In this document: one piece after another, positions 8,137 through 17,163 of the stretch
Numbering within the stretch: the first letter of the stretch is position 1
Layout: every line of letters starts with the position of its first letter
Origin: Ga0077536 sp943370145
Lineage (GTDB): Bacteria > Pseudomonadota > Gammaproteobacteria > Ga0077536
Reading direction: 5' to 3'
Assembly: GCA_943370145.1 (NCBI GenBank)
Contig: CALRPY020000024.1
Location: 1-62,589 of the forward strand
DNA: 62,589 nucleotides
Made by a program: the position numbers and the translations under genes
Notes under the pieces: generated by a model
The model's database searches: none
The model's input: the letters and a program-made list of their open reading frames with translations, nothing else
Told to the model about the DNA's origin: nothing

Positions 8137-8646
8137 ATGAGCTCGAATGAACATATTGGTGACAGCCCGGAAGGCTTCCAGGAGAAGCTCGTCGCGGTCA
8201 ATCGCGTCGCCAAAGTCGTGAAAGGTGGCCGCATCTTCGGCTTCGCCGCGCTGACCGTGGTGGGCGATGGCGCGGGCAGGGTTGGCATGGGCCGAGGCAA
8301 GGCGCGTGAAGTGCCTGCCGCAATCCAGAAAGCGCTGGAGAATGCGCGGCGCAACATGCAGACGATCGCATTGCGCGGAGATACGCTGCAGTACCCTGTC
8401 ATCGGGGAACATGGGGCCGCCAAGGTCTACATGCAGCCTGCGTCCCAGGGTACCGGGATCATCGCCGGTGGTCCGATGCGCGCCGTTTTCGAAGTCCTCG
8501 GGGTGCACAACGTCCTTGCCAAGTGTATCGGGTCGTCCAACCCGATCAACGTGGTCCGGGCGACCATCAAGGGGCTGCAGGACATGTCGTCCCCTGAACA
8601 TGTCGCATCCAAGCGCGGCAAGTCCGTCGAAGAAATCCGGGGCTGA
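8137..8646 (+). CDS. rpsE: 30S ribosomal protein S5
   Basis: 169 residues. The double-stranded-RNA-binding-like N domain (EKLVAVNRVAKVVKGGR, FGFAALTVVGDG) and the C domain (GIIAGGPMRAVFEVLGV, SSNPINVVRATIKGL) are intact. S5 contributes to decoding accuracy and the mRNA entry pore. Confidence 0.97.
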   Translation: MSSNEHIGDSPEGFQEKLVAVNRVAKVVKGGRIFGFAALTVVGDGAGRVGMGRGKAREVPAAIQKALENARRNMQTIALRGDTLQYPVIGEHGAAKVYMQPASQGTGIIAGGPMRAVFEVLGVHNVLAKCIGSSNPINVVRATIKGLQDMSSPEHVASKRGKSVEEIRG

Positions 8647-8650
8647 TCCG

Positions 8651-8839
8651 ATGTCCGAAGCAAAGAAAATCCAGGTCACGCTCGTGAAGAGTGCCGCCGG
8701 CCGGCTCAAGTCGCACATCCAGTGTGTGCGCGGGCTTGGTCTGCGCCGGACCAACCACACCGTCACCGTCGAAGACACGCCCGCAGTCCGGGGCATGATC
8801 AACAAGGTCTCCTATCTCCTCGAAGTGAAAGAGGCGTGA
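8651..8839 (+). CDS. rpmD: 50S ribosomal protein L30
   Basis: 62 residues starting at the ATG at 8651 (MSEAKKIQVTLVKSAAGRLK), with CVRGLGLRRTNHTV and RGMINKVSYLLEV, the short bacterial L30. It begins 4 nt after rpsE and ends one base before rplO. Confidence 0.96.
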   Translation: MSEAKKIQVTLVKSAAGRLKSHIQCVRGLGLRRTNHTVTVEDTPAVRGMINKVSYLLEVKEA

Positions 8840-8840
8840 C

Positions 8841-9275
8841 ATGCGTCTGAATGACATCAAGCCCGCACAGGGCGCAAAAAAGCCGCGCAAGCGCCTCGGT
8901 CGTGGCATCGGTTCCGGCCTCGGCAAGACCGGCGGCCGCGGCCACAAGGGCCAGAAAGCACGCGCGGGCGGCTATCATAAGGTCGGATTCGAAGGCGGGC
9001 AGATGCCGCTGCAGCGGCGTCTGCCGAAATTCGGCTTCCGTTCGCCTATCGCGCCGACGCACGACGAGATCCGCCTCCACGAGCTGGAAAAGCTGTCGGG
9101 CGATGAGGTCGATCTGGATGCGCTGCGCGCGGCCGGCCTGATTCGCCGGGATATCCTGGAGGTCAAGATCATTGCGCGCGGCGCAGTGACCCGCGCCTTC
9201 ACGATCAAGGGACTGAAGGTGACCAAGGGCGCACGCGCTGCCATCGAAGCCGCCGGGGGCCGCGTCGAAGCATAA
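8841..9275 (+). CDS. rplO: 50S ribosomal protein L15
   Basis: 144 residues with the glycine/lysine-rich N-terminal extension (KRLGRGIGSGLGKTGGRGHK), EGGQMPLQRRLPKFGF and the globular C domain. It ends 3 nt before secY, so the two are likely coupled. Confidence 0.97.
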   Translation: MRLNDIKPAQGAKKPRKRLGRGIGSGLGKTGGRGHKGQKARAGGYHKVGFEGGQMPLQRRLPKFGFRSPIAPTHDEIRLHELEKLSGDEVDLDALRAAGLIRRDILEVKIIARGAVTRAFTIKGLKVTKGARAAIEAAGGRVEA

Positions 9276-9278
9276 GCC

Positions 9279-10625
9279 ATGGCTACCGCGAGCAGAAAAA
9301 TGCCCAGCACGGTGGGCGGCGGCAGCAAGCTGACGGAACTCCGCCAGCGCTTGCTGTTCCTGTTGGGCGCGCTCGTCGTGTTCCGCGTCTGCTCGCACAT
9401 TCCAGTGCCTGGAATCGACCCGACGGCGCTCGCGGCGATGTTCGATCAACAGCGTGGCACCATCCTCGACATGTTCAACATGTTCTCGGGTGGCGCACTG
9501 CAGCGCTTCTCCGTGCTTGCGCTTGGCATCATGCCGTACATCTCGGCCTCCATCATCATGCAGCTCCTGACCTTCGTTCATCCGAAGCTCGAGCAGCTGA
9601 AGAAGGAGGGTGAGAACGGTCGTCGGAAAATCAACCAGTACACCCGCTACGCAACGGTCGTGCTGGCAACGTTCCAGGCGTTCGGGATCGCGGTGATGAT
9701 GGAACAGCAGTCCACGGGTGGACTGTCGCTGGTCATGGATCCGGGTCTTGCGTTCAAGATCACGTGCGTGACCACGCTTGTTAGCGGTACGTTGTTCCTG
9801 ATGTGGCTCGGTGAGCAGGTTACCGAGCGCGGCATCGGAAACGGTATCTCGATGATCATCTTCGCGGGTATCGCAGCCGGTCTCCCGAGCGCCGTGGGCG
9901 GCACGCTCGAGCTGGCGCGCACGGGTGAGATGCACCTGTTCCTTATTTTCGCGCTGTTCGCGCTTGTGATAGTCATCACCGGGCTGGTCGTTTTCGTGGA
10001 GCGCGGACAGCGCCGCGTGACCGTGAACTATGCAAAGCAACAGCGGGGGCGGCAGGGCTACACGCAGGCGCAGACGAGCTACATCCCGCTCAAGCTCAAC
10101 ATGTCGGGCGTCATACCGCCAATTTTCGCGTCCAGCATCATCCTGTTCCCCAGCACCGTGGCTGGTTGGTTCGGTAATGCGCAGGGCCTGACGTGGCTGC
10201 GCGACCTGGCGAGCACTTTGTCGCCCGGCCAGCCGATTTACGTGTTACTCTATGCGGCTGCGATCGTCTTTTTCGCGTTCTTCTATACGGCGATCGTGTT
10301 CAACCCCAAGGAGACGGCGGACAACCTCAAGAAGTCAGGCGCCCTGGTGCCCGGCTTCCGGCCAGGCGAGCAGACGGCCCGGTATATCGACGGCGTGATG
10401 ACCCGGCTGACCGCAGCCGGCGCCGTGTACATCACCCTGGTCTGCCTGTTGCCCGAATTGCTGATACTCGAGTTCAACGTGCCGTTCTATTTCGGCGGCA
10501 CCTCGCTGTTGATCATCGTGGTGGTCATCATGGATTTCATGGCTCAAGTGCAAGCCCACTTGATGTCGCACCAGTATGAAGGCCTGCTCAAGAAGGCCAA
10601 TTTGAAGGGCTATGGGCGCCGTTGA
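9279..10625 (+). CDS. secY: Preprotein translocase channel SecY
   Basis: 448 residues, the usual SecY length, with about ten hydrophobic segments. Conserved features include FRVCSHIPVPGIDP at TM1, the plug region GGALQRFSVLALGIMPYISA, the GIGNGISMIIFAGI segment, the RGQRRVTVNYA loop that contacts SecA and ribosomes, and the C-terminal SHQYEGLLKKANLKGYGRR. It forms the inner-membrane SecYEG pore for Sec-dependent export. It sits at its usual place between rplO and rpmJ. Confidence 0.98.
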   Translation: MATASRKMPSTVGGGSKLTELRQRLLFLLGALVVFRVCSHIPVPGIDPTALAAMFDQQRGTILDMFNMFSGGALQRFSVLALGIMPYISASIIMQLLTFVHPKLEQLKKEGENGRRKINQYTRYATVVLATFQAFGIAVMMEQQSTGGLSLVMDPGLAFKITCVTTLVSGTLFLMWLGEQVTERGIGNGISMIIFAGIAAGLPSAVGGTLELARTGEMHLFLIFALFALVIVITGLVVFVERGQRRVTVNYAKQQRGRQGYTQAQTSYIPLKLNMSGVIPPIFASSIILFPSTVAGWFGNAQGLTWLRDLASTLSPGQPIYVLLYAAAIVFFAFFYTAIVFNPKETADNLKKSGALVPGFRPGEQTARYIDGVMTRLTAAGAVYITLVCLLPELLILEFNVPFYFGGTSLLIIVVVIMDFMAQVQAHLMSHQYEGLLKKANLKGYGRR

Positions 10626-10646
10626 GCGTCAACGAGGAAGCGAGCA

Positions 10647-10760
10647 ATGAAAGTACGCGCATCGATCAAGCCGCTCTGCCGCAACTGCCGGGTCATCCGG
10701 CGCAAGGGCACGGTTCGGATCATCTGCAAAGACCCCCGGCACAAGCAGCGCCAGGGTTGA
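10647..10760 (+). CDS. rpmJ: 50S ribosomal protein L36 (zinc-binding form)
   Basis: A 37-residue protein (MKVRASIKPLCRNC...RHKQRQG). The zinc ligands C11, C14, C27 and H32 are all present, so this is the C+ form used under zinc sufficiency. It lies 21 nt after secY, and 29 nt before rpsM. Confidence 0.96.
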   Translation: MKVRASIKPLCRNCRVIRRKGTVRIICKDPRHKQRQG

Positions 10761-10789
10761 TGGCAACAGTTAAGCGAGGTCTATGACTT

Positions 10790-11149
10790 ATGGCACGCGT
10801 CGCGGGTGTCAACATCCCAGATCGGAAACATACGGTTATCGCCCTGACCCATATCTATGGAATCGGGTCGACGCGCGCGGGAAAAATCTGCGCCGCCACG
10901 AGAATACCGCCAGACACCAAGATCAAGGACCTGACCGAGGAGCAGATGGAAGCACTGCGTACCGAGGTCGGGAAATTCACGGTCGAAGGTGATCTGCGTC
11001 GTGAAGTCTCGATGAGCATCAAGCGCCTGATGGACCTCGGTGCCTACCGTGGGGTTCGTCACCGCCGCGGGTTGCCCGTTCGTGGCCAGCGCACCAGGAC
11101 CAATGCACGCACCCGCAAGGGCCCGCGTCGTGGTGTCGTGAAAAAATGA
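10790..11149 (+). CDS. rpsM: 30S ribosomal protein S13
   Basis: 119 residues: ARVAGVNIPDRKHTVIALTHIYGIGSTRA (helix-two-turn-helix) and the basic tail RGQRTRTNARTRKGP that reaches the P-site tRNA. First gene of the alpha set. The 29-nt upstream gap is too short for an E. coli-type S4-binding pseudoknot leader, though such a structure could extend into rpmJ. Confidence 0.97.
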   Translation: MARVAGVNIPDRKHTVIALTHIYGIGSTRAGKICAATRIPPDTKIKDLTEEQMEALRTEVGKFTVEGDLRREVSMSIKRLMDLGAYRGVRHRRGLPVRGQRTRTNARTRKGPRRGVVKK

Positions 11150-11168
11150 ACGAGCAGGTTGAAGCGTA

Positions 11169-11567
11169 ATGGCACAACAGAACGCGGCTGCGGCCAAAGC
11201 CCGGAAACGGGTCAAGAAAACGGTAGTGGAAGGGGTGGCTCATATCCACGCGTCCTTCAACAACACCATCATCACCATCACCGATCGTCAGGGTAATACG
11301 CTTGCCTGGGCGACTTCGGGTGGCAGTGGGTTCAGAGGCTCGCGCAAGAGCACGCCGTTCGCCGCGCAGGTCGCGGCCGAAAAGCTGTCTCGGGTCATAG
11401 ACGAGTTCGGAACCCAGACGCTGGATGTCTTCGTCAAGGGCCCAGGTCCTGGTCGCGAGTCCGCTGTCCGTTCGCTGAACGCGGCCGGCTTCAAGATCAC
11501 GAACATCACTGACGTGACACCCATTCCGCACAATGGCTGCCGGCCGCCCAAGAAGCGCCGCGTCTAA
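11169..11567 (+). CDS. rpsK: 30S ribosomal protein S11
   Basis: 132 residues with KTVVEGVAHIHASFNNTI, ATSGGSGFRGSRKSTPFAAQ, and the strongly conserved C terminus NITDVTPIPHNGCRPPKKRR. It lies on the platform near the E-site mRNA. Confidence 0.97.
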   Translation: MAQQNAAAAKARKRVKKTVVEGVAHIHASFNNTIITITDRQGNTLAWATSGGSGFRGSRKSTPFAAQVAAEKLSRVIDEFGTQTLDVFVKGPGPGRESAVRSLNAAGFKITNITDVTPIPHNGCRPPKKRRV

Positions 11568-11583
11568 GCATCGAGGATAAGGC

Positions 11584-12207
11584 ATGGCGAGGTATCTAGG
11601 CCCCAAGTGCAAGCTGAGCCGTCGGCTCGGTACGGATCTGTCTCTGAAGAGCCGGGCGCGTTCGCTCGAATCAAAGTGCCAGCTCGACAAGCCGCCGGGG
11701 CAACATGGCGATGCACGTAATCGGCGGCTGTCCGACTACGCGACCCAGCTGCGCGAAAAGCAGAAGCTGCGTTACATCTACGGCTTGCTGGAGCGCCAGT
11801 TCCGCAGCTACTACACGGAAGCTGCGCGGCGCAAGGGCGCGACGGGTGAAAACCTGCTGCAGCTCCTGGAGTGCCGCCTGGACAACGTGGTTTACCGTAT
11901 GGGCTTCGGCGTCACCCGCCAGGAAGCCCGCCAGCTGGTGAACCACAAGGCGATCACGGTCAATGGCAAGGTCGTCAACATTGCGTCCTACCAGGTCAGC
12001 CCGAAGGACGTCATCGCGATTCGCGAGCGCGCCAAGAAGCAGACCCGAATCCAGGACGCCCTGACCCTGGCCGAGCAACTCGGTTGGCCCGAGTGGCTGG
12101 ACGTGGATGCAAAGAAGATGCAGGGCATCTTCAAGACGGTACCGGAACGTAGCGACCTCCCGGCTGACATCAACGAATCCCTGGTCGTCGAGTTGTACTC
12201 GAAGTAG
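11584..12207 (+). CDS. rpsD: 30S ribosomal protein S4
   Basis: 207 residues, MARYLGPKCKLSRRLGTD to INESLVVELYSK. The S4 RNA-binding domain (CRLDNVVYRMGFGVTRQEARQLVNHKAITVNG) is intact. The four-cysteine zinc site of C+ S4 proteins is absent; isolated cysteines occur at positions 9 and 32. S4 nucleates 30S assembly and in E. coli represses the alpha operon. Confidence 0.97.
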   Translation: MARYLGPKCKLSRRLGTDLSLKSRARSLESKCQLDKPPGQHGDARNRRLSDYATQLREKQKLRYIYGLLERQFRSYYTEAARRKGATGENLLQLLECRLDNVVYRMGFGVTRQEARQLVNHKAITVNGKVVNIASYQVSPKDVIAIRERAKKQTRIQDALTLAEQLGWPEWLDVDAKKMQGIFKTVPERSDLPADINESLVVELYSK

Positions 12208-12227
12208 GCCTGTTGAAGGAGAAACAC

Positions 12228-13235
12228 ATGGTCGCAGCGGTGAGCGAACTACTGAAGCCGAAGATCGTCGACGTCCAGACGCTCGGCAGCAACACGGCGA
12301 AGATCACGCTGGAGCCTCTGAACCGGGGCTTCGGCCACACGCTCGGCAACGCGCTGCGTCGCGTGCTGCTGTCGTCGATGACGGGCGCGGCCGTGGTGGA
12401 GGTCGAGATCGAGAACGTGCTCCACGAGTACACGACGATCGAGGGCGTGCAGGAGGATGTCACCGACATCCTGCTCAACCTGAAGGGTCTCGCGATCAAG
12501 ATGCACGCACGCGACGAGGCCACGCTGACCCTCAACAAGAAGGGTCCTGGCGCCGCCACCGCGGCGGACATCGTGCTCGATCATGACGTCGAAATCATAG
12601 AGCCGTCGTTCCACATCGCCAATCTTGGCGAGAATGGCGAACTGAACATGACGTTGAAGGTTGCGCGTGGTCGAGGCTACCACCCGGCCATATCGCGCGA
12701 GAATCCCGAGGAGACGGAGACGTCGATCGGGCGACTGAAACTCGACGCTTCGTTCAGCCCCGTGCGCCGGGTGGCTTACGAAGTGCAGAGTGCACGTGTC
12801 GAACAGCAGACCGACCTGGACAAGCTCATCATCACGATCGAGACGAACGGTACGATCGACCCGGAATTTGCAGTGCGCGAGGCCGCCGGCATCCTGCGCA
12901 GCCAGTTGTCCGTGTTCGTCGACCTGTCCGGCGAAGAGCGGGCGGGTGACAAGCCCCGGCGCGAGGAAGTTTCGGTAGACCCGATCCTGCTGCGCTCGAT
13001 CGACGATCTGGAGCTGACGGTGCGCTCGGCAAACTGCCTGAAGGCGGAGAGCATTTATTACATCGGCGATCTGATTCAGCGGACGGAAGTCGAGCTGCTG
13101 AAGACGCCCAATCTCGGTAAGAAGTCACTGACGGAAATCAAGGATGTCCTCGCGGCCCGCGGGCTGTCGCTGGGCATGCGGCTGGAGAACTGGCCACCGA
13201 AGGGGCTCTACGACCACGATCGCCTGTCGAATTGA
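12228..13235 (+). CDS. rpoA: RNA polymerase alpha subunit
   Basis: 335 residues from the ATG at 12228, which follows an AAGGAG Shine-Dalgarno at 12216-12221; an in-frame TTG at 12213 lies upstream of that site and is unlikely. The N-terminal dimerisation/assembly domain shows TLEPLNRGFGHTLGNALRR, and the C-terminal domain, which binds UP elements and activators, shows ELTVRSANCLKAESIYYIGD and LGKKSLTEIKDVLAARGLSLG. Confidence 0.98.
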   Translation: MVAAVSELLKPKIVDVQTLGSNTAKITLEPLNRGFGHTLGNALRRVLLSSMTGAAVVEVEIENVLHEYTTIEGVQEDVTDILLNLKGLAIKMHARDEATLTLNKKGPGAATAADIVLDHDVEIIEPSFHIANLGENGELNMTLKVARGRGYHPAISRENPEETETSIGRLKLDASFSPVRRVAYEVQSARVEQQTDLDKLIITIETNGTIDPEFAVREAAGILRSQLSVFVDLSGEERAGDKPRREEVSVDPILLRSIDDLELTVRSANCLKAESIYYIGDLIQRTEVELLKTPNLGKKSLTEIKDVLAARGLSLGMRLENWPPKGLYDHDRLSN

Positions 13236-13260
13236 CGAGCTCGAACAGAGGTAGCAGAAC

Positions 13261-13647
13261 ATGAGGCACCAGAACGCGGGTCGGCACTTGGGCCGGACCA
13301 GCTCCCATCGCAAGGCGATGTTCAAGAACATGGCGGTGTCGATGATCCAGCATGAGATCATCCGGACCACGCTCCCGAAGGCCAAGGAACTGCGGCGCGA
13401 GGTGGAGCCGCTGATCACGCTGGCTAAGAAGGACTCGGTGGCCAACCGGCGGCTCGCCTTTAATCGCCTGCGCGATCGTGACGCGGTGACCAAGCTGTTC
13501 ACCCAGCTCGGTCCGCGCTTCGAGAAGCGCCCCGGTGGTTACCTGCGAGTCCTGAAGTGTGGCTTCCGTCCGGGCGACAATGCGCCGATGGCGATTGTCG
13601 AACTGATGGACCGTCCTGCGGACGCGGTTCCGGCCGACGCCGAGTAG
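13261..13647 (+). CDS. rplQ: 50S ribosomal protein L17
   Basis: 128 residues, MRHQNAGRHLGRTSSHRKAM, with EIIRTTLPKAKELRREVEPLIT. It is the last gene of the alpha set and is followed by a UUCG-loop hairpin. The last ~12 residues (PADAVPADAE) are a variable tail. Confidence 0.97.
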   Translation: MRHQNAGRHLGRTSSHRKAMFKNMAVSMIQHEIIRTTLPKAKELRREVEPLITLAKKDSVANRRLAFNRLRDRDAVTKLFTQLGPRFEKRPGGYLRVLKCGFRPGDNAPMAIVELMDRPADAVPADAE

Positions 13648-13673
13648 GCACCGACGCAACCGGCGGTATAGAG

Positions 13674-13695
13674 CGCGGCGCCTTCGGGCGCCGCG
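13674..13695. terminator. UUCG-tetraloop hairpin between rplQ and gatB
   Basis: Nine-base-pair perfect stem CGCGGCGCC / GGCGCCGCG around TTCG, a C(UUCG)G loop. It starts 26 nt after the rplQ stop and abuts the gatB stop codon (13696-13698) on the other strand, so it can serve both convergent transcripts. A short T-run (GTCAGTTT) follows on the plus strand; on the minus strand the downstream sequence has no clear U-tract. Confidence 0.7.
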
Positions 13696-15132
13696 TCAGT
13701 TTCCGGCCAGCTTTTCCTTCAACAGGTCGTTCACCTGCTGCGGGTTGGCTTTGCCCTGCGACTTTTTCATGACCTGGCCGACGAAGTAGCCGAAGACCTT
13801 GTCCTTCCCGGTCCGGTATTGTTCCACCTGCTGGGGGCTTTCGGCGATCACGCCGTCGATGATCGCGACCAGGGCGCCGCTGTCATTGAGCTGTCGAAGA
13901 CCACGTGCTTCGATGATGTCATCAGCAGTGCCTTCGCCATTCCACATGGCATCGAATACCTGCTTGGCCATCGAACCCGACAGTGTCGCATCGCGCACGC
14001 GCTGGATGAGCATGCCGAGGGCATCAGGCGCAACCGGGCAGTTCTCGATGCCGCAATTGCTGCGGTTGAGGGCCGCGAACACTTCTCCGTTCAACCAGTT
14101 GGCCGCGACCTTCGCATCGCCGGCAGCAGTCAGCAGGGCTTCGTAGTAGTCGGCGATTGACCGGTCCTGGGCAAGTGCGTCGGCGTCCGCGCCGGCGAGG
14201 CCGTATTCGCTCACGTAGCGCGCGCGCCGGACCCAGGGAAGCTCGGGCAGTGCCCGGCGCGCTTCATCGACGCGGTCAGGGTTGACCACCACGGGCAGCA
14301 GGTCGGGATCCGGAAAGTACCGGTAGTCGTGCGCATCCTCCTTGCTTCGCATGCTGCGTGTTTCGTCGCGTTCGGCGTCGTACAGCCGGGTTTCCTGCAC
14401 GACCTTGCCGCCACTTTCCAGGACTTCGATTTGCCGTTCGACCTCGTACTGGATTGCCTTCTCCAGGAAGCGGAAGGAGTTGAGGTTCTTGATCTCGGTG
14501 CGCGTTCCGAGGATGTCGCATCCCGCGCGGCGCACCGACACGTTGGCATCGCAGCGGAACGAACCTTCCTGCATGTTGCCGTCGCAGATTCCGAGATAGC
14601 GGACGAGCATGTGCATCGTCCGCATGTAGGCAACCGCCTCCTCCGGGCTGCGCATCTCCGGCTCCGACACGACCTCGAGGAGCGGCGTGCCTGCCCGATT
14701 GAGATCGATCCCCGTCGCACCCGCATAGGCACCGTGGACGGATTTGCCGGCGTCTTCCTCGAGGTGCGCGCGCGTGACGTTGATGACGCGCTCGCTGCCA
14801 TCGGGCAGGCGAATCGGCAGTCGGCCGCGGGCGACGATCGGCAGTTCGTACTGGCTGATCTGGTAGCCCTTGGGCAGGTCGGGGTAGAAGTAGTTCTTGC
14901 GTGCGAACACCGAGATTGGCGCAATCTCGGCTTCAAGCGCGAGGCCGAGCCGGATGGCCATGTCCACCGCCGCGCGGTTGAGTACGGGCAGGACGCCCGG
15001 CAGCCCGAGGTCGACCGCGCAGGCCTGCGAGTTTGGCGCGGCGCCGTAGGCGGTGGCCGCGCCCGAAAAGATCTTGCTGACGGTTGCGAGCTGGACGTGA
15101 ATCTCGAGCCCGATGACGGTTTCCCAGGTCAT
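13696..15132 (-). CDS. gatB: Aspartyl/glutamyl-tRNA amidotransferase subunit B
   Basis: 478 residues from the ATG at 15132, whose ATGA overlaps the gatA stop by 4 nt. A longer start at 15159 would add MAPRAAATD. MTWETVIGLEIHVQLAT opens the tRNA-binding/kinase core; DLPKGYQISQYELPI and DLNRAGTPLLEVVSEPEM are family signatures, and the C-terminal YqeY-like tail ends NPQQVNDLLKEKLAGN. GatB phosphorylates Glu or Asp on mischarged tRNAGln/tRNAAsn before amidation. Last gene of a gatC-gatA-gatB operon divergent from mreB. Confidence 0.97.
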   Translation of the reverse strand: MTWETVIGLEIHVQLATVSKIFSGAATAYGAAPNSQACAVDLGLPGVLPVLNRAAVDMAIRLGLALEAEIAPISVFARKNYFYPDLPKGYQISQYELPIVARGRLPIRLPDGSERVINVTRAHLEEDAGKSVHGAYAGATGIDLNRAGTPLLEVVSEPEMRSPEEAVAYMRTMHMLVRYLGICDGNMQEGSFRCDANVSVRRAGCDILGTRTEIKNLNSFRFLEKAIQYEVERQIEVLESGGKVVQETRLYDAERDETRSMRSKEDAHDYRYFPDPDLLPVVVNPDRVDEARRALPELPWVRRARYVSEYGLAGADADALAQDRSIADYYEALLTAAGDAKVAANWLNGEVFAALNRSNCGIENCPVAPDALGMLIQRVRDATLSGSMAKQVFDAMWNGEGTADDIIEARGLRQLNDSGALVAIIDGVIAESPQQVEQYRTGKDKVFGYFVGQVMKKSQGKANPQQVNDLLKEKLAGN

Positions 15133-16580
15133 GTCCGTGGCGGCCGCGCGAGGTGCCATGCCGTCTCCTGCTGATACTGGTGCGCCACGTTGAGCAGGCG
15201 CGCTTCGTCGAAATAGCGTCCAATGAGCTGCAGGCCGATCGGCAGACCGTCGATGAACCCGGCGGGCACCGACATCGCGGGCAGGCCAGCCAGGTTAGCG
15301 GCAGTGGTGTAGATGTCGGACAGGTACATGGTGACGGGATCGTCCGCCTTTTGGCCGATTTCGAATGCCGTGGTCGGCGTGGTCGGGCTGAGCAGGACGT
15401 CGACTTCGGCAAAAGCCGTGACGAAATCCTGCTGGATCAGGCGGCGCAACTGCTGCGCCTTGCGGTAATAGGCGTCGTAGTAGCCCGCGGACAGGGCGTA
15501 GGTCCCGACCAGGATGCGGCGCTTGACCTCGTCGCCGAAACCCTCGGCCCGGCTGCGCGTGTAAAGATCGTACAGGTCCCGCGGCTCGTCGCAGCGGTGG
15601 CCGAAGCGCACGCCGTCATAGCGCGACAGGTTCGACGAACACTCGGCCGACGCTACGACGTAGTAGGCCGGAATCGCATAGGCCGCGTGCGGTAGCTCCA
15701 CCGGCCGCGTCACCGCGCCGAGTGCGCGAAGCTGTTCAACCGCGGCATCGATGACGGTGCGCAGGGTCGGGTCGAGTCCGTCGGCGAAATACTGGATTGG
15801 CAGACCGATACGCAGGCCTGCCAGCGGTTGCGGCAGCAGACGCGTGAAGTCTTCGTCCGGGCGCTCGACCGAGGTCGAGTCACGGCGACAATGGCCCGCC
15901 ATCGCATTCAGCATCAGCGCCAGGTCCGCGGCGGTCAGCGCCATCGGGCCGCCCTGGTCCAGGCTGGATGCGAATGCGATCATGCCCCAGCGCGAGACGC
16001 GACCGTAGGTCGGTTTGAGGCCGCTGATACCGCAGAGCGCAGCCGGTTGTCGTATCGATCCGCCGGTATCGGAGCCCGTTGCCGCCGGGGCAAGGCGCGC
16101 GGCAACGGCGGCGGCGGAACCGCCCGATGAACCGCCCGGCACGCGCGCAGGGTCCCAGGGGTTGTGCACCGGTCCGTACCAGCTCGTCTCGTTCGACGAG
16201 CCCATCGCGAATTCGTCCATGTTGGTCTTGCCGAGCATCACCATGCCGGCCGCGGTCAGTTTCTCGACGACTGTCGCGTCGTAGGGGGCGACGAAATTGT
16301 CGAGCATGCGCGAGGCACAGCTCGTCCGCACGCCGCGGGTGCAGAAGATGTCCTTGTTGGCATAGGGCACACCGGTCAGGGGGCCGCCCTCGCCCCGCGT
16401 GAGCAGGGCATCGGCGCGCGCGGCATCCGCCCGCGCCTGGTCGGCGCATACGGTGATGTAGGCGTTGAGCGCCGGGTCGAGTTCCGCAATGCGGGCGAGG
16501 TAGTGTTCGGTGATCTCTGCGCTGGTGTAGCGTCGCGCGCGGAGATCGGCGGCGATGTCGGTGACGGTCTCGGCGAACAT
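15129..16580 (-). CDS. gatA: Aspartyl/glutamyl-tRNA amidotransferase subunit A
   Basis: 483 residues from the ATG at 16580 (MFAETVTDIAADLRARRYTS), 8 nt after gatC. It is an amidase-signature enzyme that releases ammonia from glutamine. The catalytic Ser-cisSer-Lys core is seen in PYANKDIFCTRGVRTSCASR and GGSSGGSAAAVAARLAPAATG with TGGSIRQPAALCGI. The frame stays open upstream through gatC's antisense neighbourhood, but no family N terminus lies there. Confidence 0.97.
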   Translation of the reverse strand: MFAETVTDIAADLRARRYTSAEITEHYLARIAELDPALNAYITVCADQARADAARADALLTRGEGGPLTGVPYANKDIFCTRGVRTSCASRMLDNFVAPYDATVVEKLTAAGMVMLGKTNMDEFAMGSSNETSWYGPVHNPWDPARVPGGSSGGSAAAVAARLAPAATGSDTGGSIRQPAALCGISGLKPTYGRVSRWGMIAFASSLDQGGPMALTAADLALMLNAMAGHCRRDSTSVERPDEDFTRLLPQPLAGLRIGLPIQYFADGLDPTLRTVIDAAVEQLRALGAVTRPVELPHAAYAIPAYYVVASAECSSNLSRYDGVRFGHRCDEPRDLYDLYTRSRAEGFGDEVKRRILVGTYALSAGYYDAYYRKAQQLRRLIQQDFVTAFAEVDVLLSPTTPTTAFEIGQKADDPVTMYLSDIYTTAANLAGLPAMSVPAGFIDGLPIGLQLIGRYFDEARLLNVAHQYQQETAWHLARPPRT

Positions 16581-16588
16581 CGCAGGCG

Positions 16589-16876
16589 TCACTCGATGAC
16601 GCGGGGGACGAGGTAGTAGCCCTCCTGCACCTGGGGTGCACCCGCCTGCAGCGCTGCGCGGTCGACGGTCTCGGTCACCGCATCGGGCCGGGTCGTCGCG
16701 ACGGCGTCTATTGCATGCGCCAGCGGCTCGACGCCCGTGGTGTCCACCGCATTCATCGCCTCGACGTAGGAAAGTATCTGCGACAGTTGCCCGGCGTAGC
16801 GCGCGATGTCCCCGTCGTCGATCGCGATTCTGGCCAGGCGTGCGATGCCCTTGATCTCCGCTGCCCCAATGCTCAT
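16589..16876 (-). CDS. gatC: Aspartyl/glutamyl-tRNA amidotransferase subunit C
   Basis: 95 residues from the ATG at 16876 (MSIGAAEIKGIARLARIAI); a GTG two codons upstream is an alternative. The conserved ending VDRAALQAGAPQVQEGYYLVPRVIE is typical. GatC is the small belt subunit that wraps GatA and holds GatB. First gene of the operon. Confidence 0.94.
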   Translation of the reverse strand: MSIGAAEIKGIARLARIAIDDGDIARYAGQLSQILSYVEAMNAVDTTGVEPLAHAIDAVATTRPDAVTETVDRAALQAGAPQVQEGYYLVPRVIE

Positions 16877-16929
16877 CGCCACAACCCGTTATGTCTTGAA
16901 ACGCAAAGAAAAACGCGCCTGCGCTCGGC

Positions 16930-16958
16930 TTGCCGAACGAGGCGGCCGCTGCTACATT
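16930..16958 (+). promoter_or_regulatory. Candidate sigma-70 promoter for mreB
   Basis: TTGCCG at 16930-16935 and TACATT at 16953-16958 are 17 nt apart (4/6 matches each). The start point would be about 200 nt before the mreB ATG. It lies in the 287-bp gap between divergent gatC and mreB; no other strong plus-strand promoter is evident there. Confidence 0.4.
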
Positions 16959-17163
16959 ACGAACCGATTTTGTTGGTGCGTCGCGCGCGGCAGGGCCAGG
17001 CATCCCGCTCTGGACGACGCTGCGTGCAGCCGCGGCGCGCGGGCGAAGTCTACCACGACCGTTTCGAGTCTGCCGGCCTCACATTCCCGTCTCCACGCGA
17101 ATCGTGCTGCGACTCCGTCAGCCGTGTCTTCGTCGCTCTGTTCCGATCCAGGGAGCCTAGGGA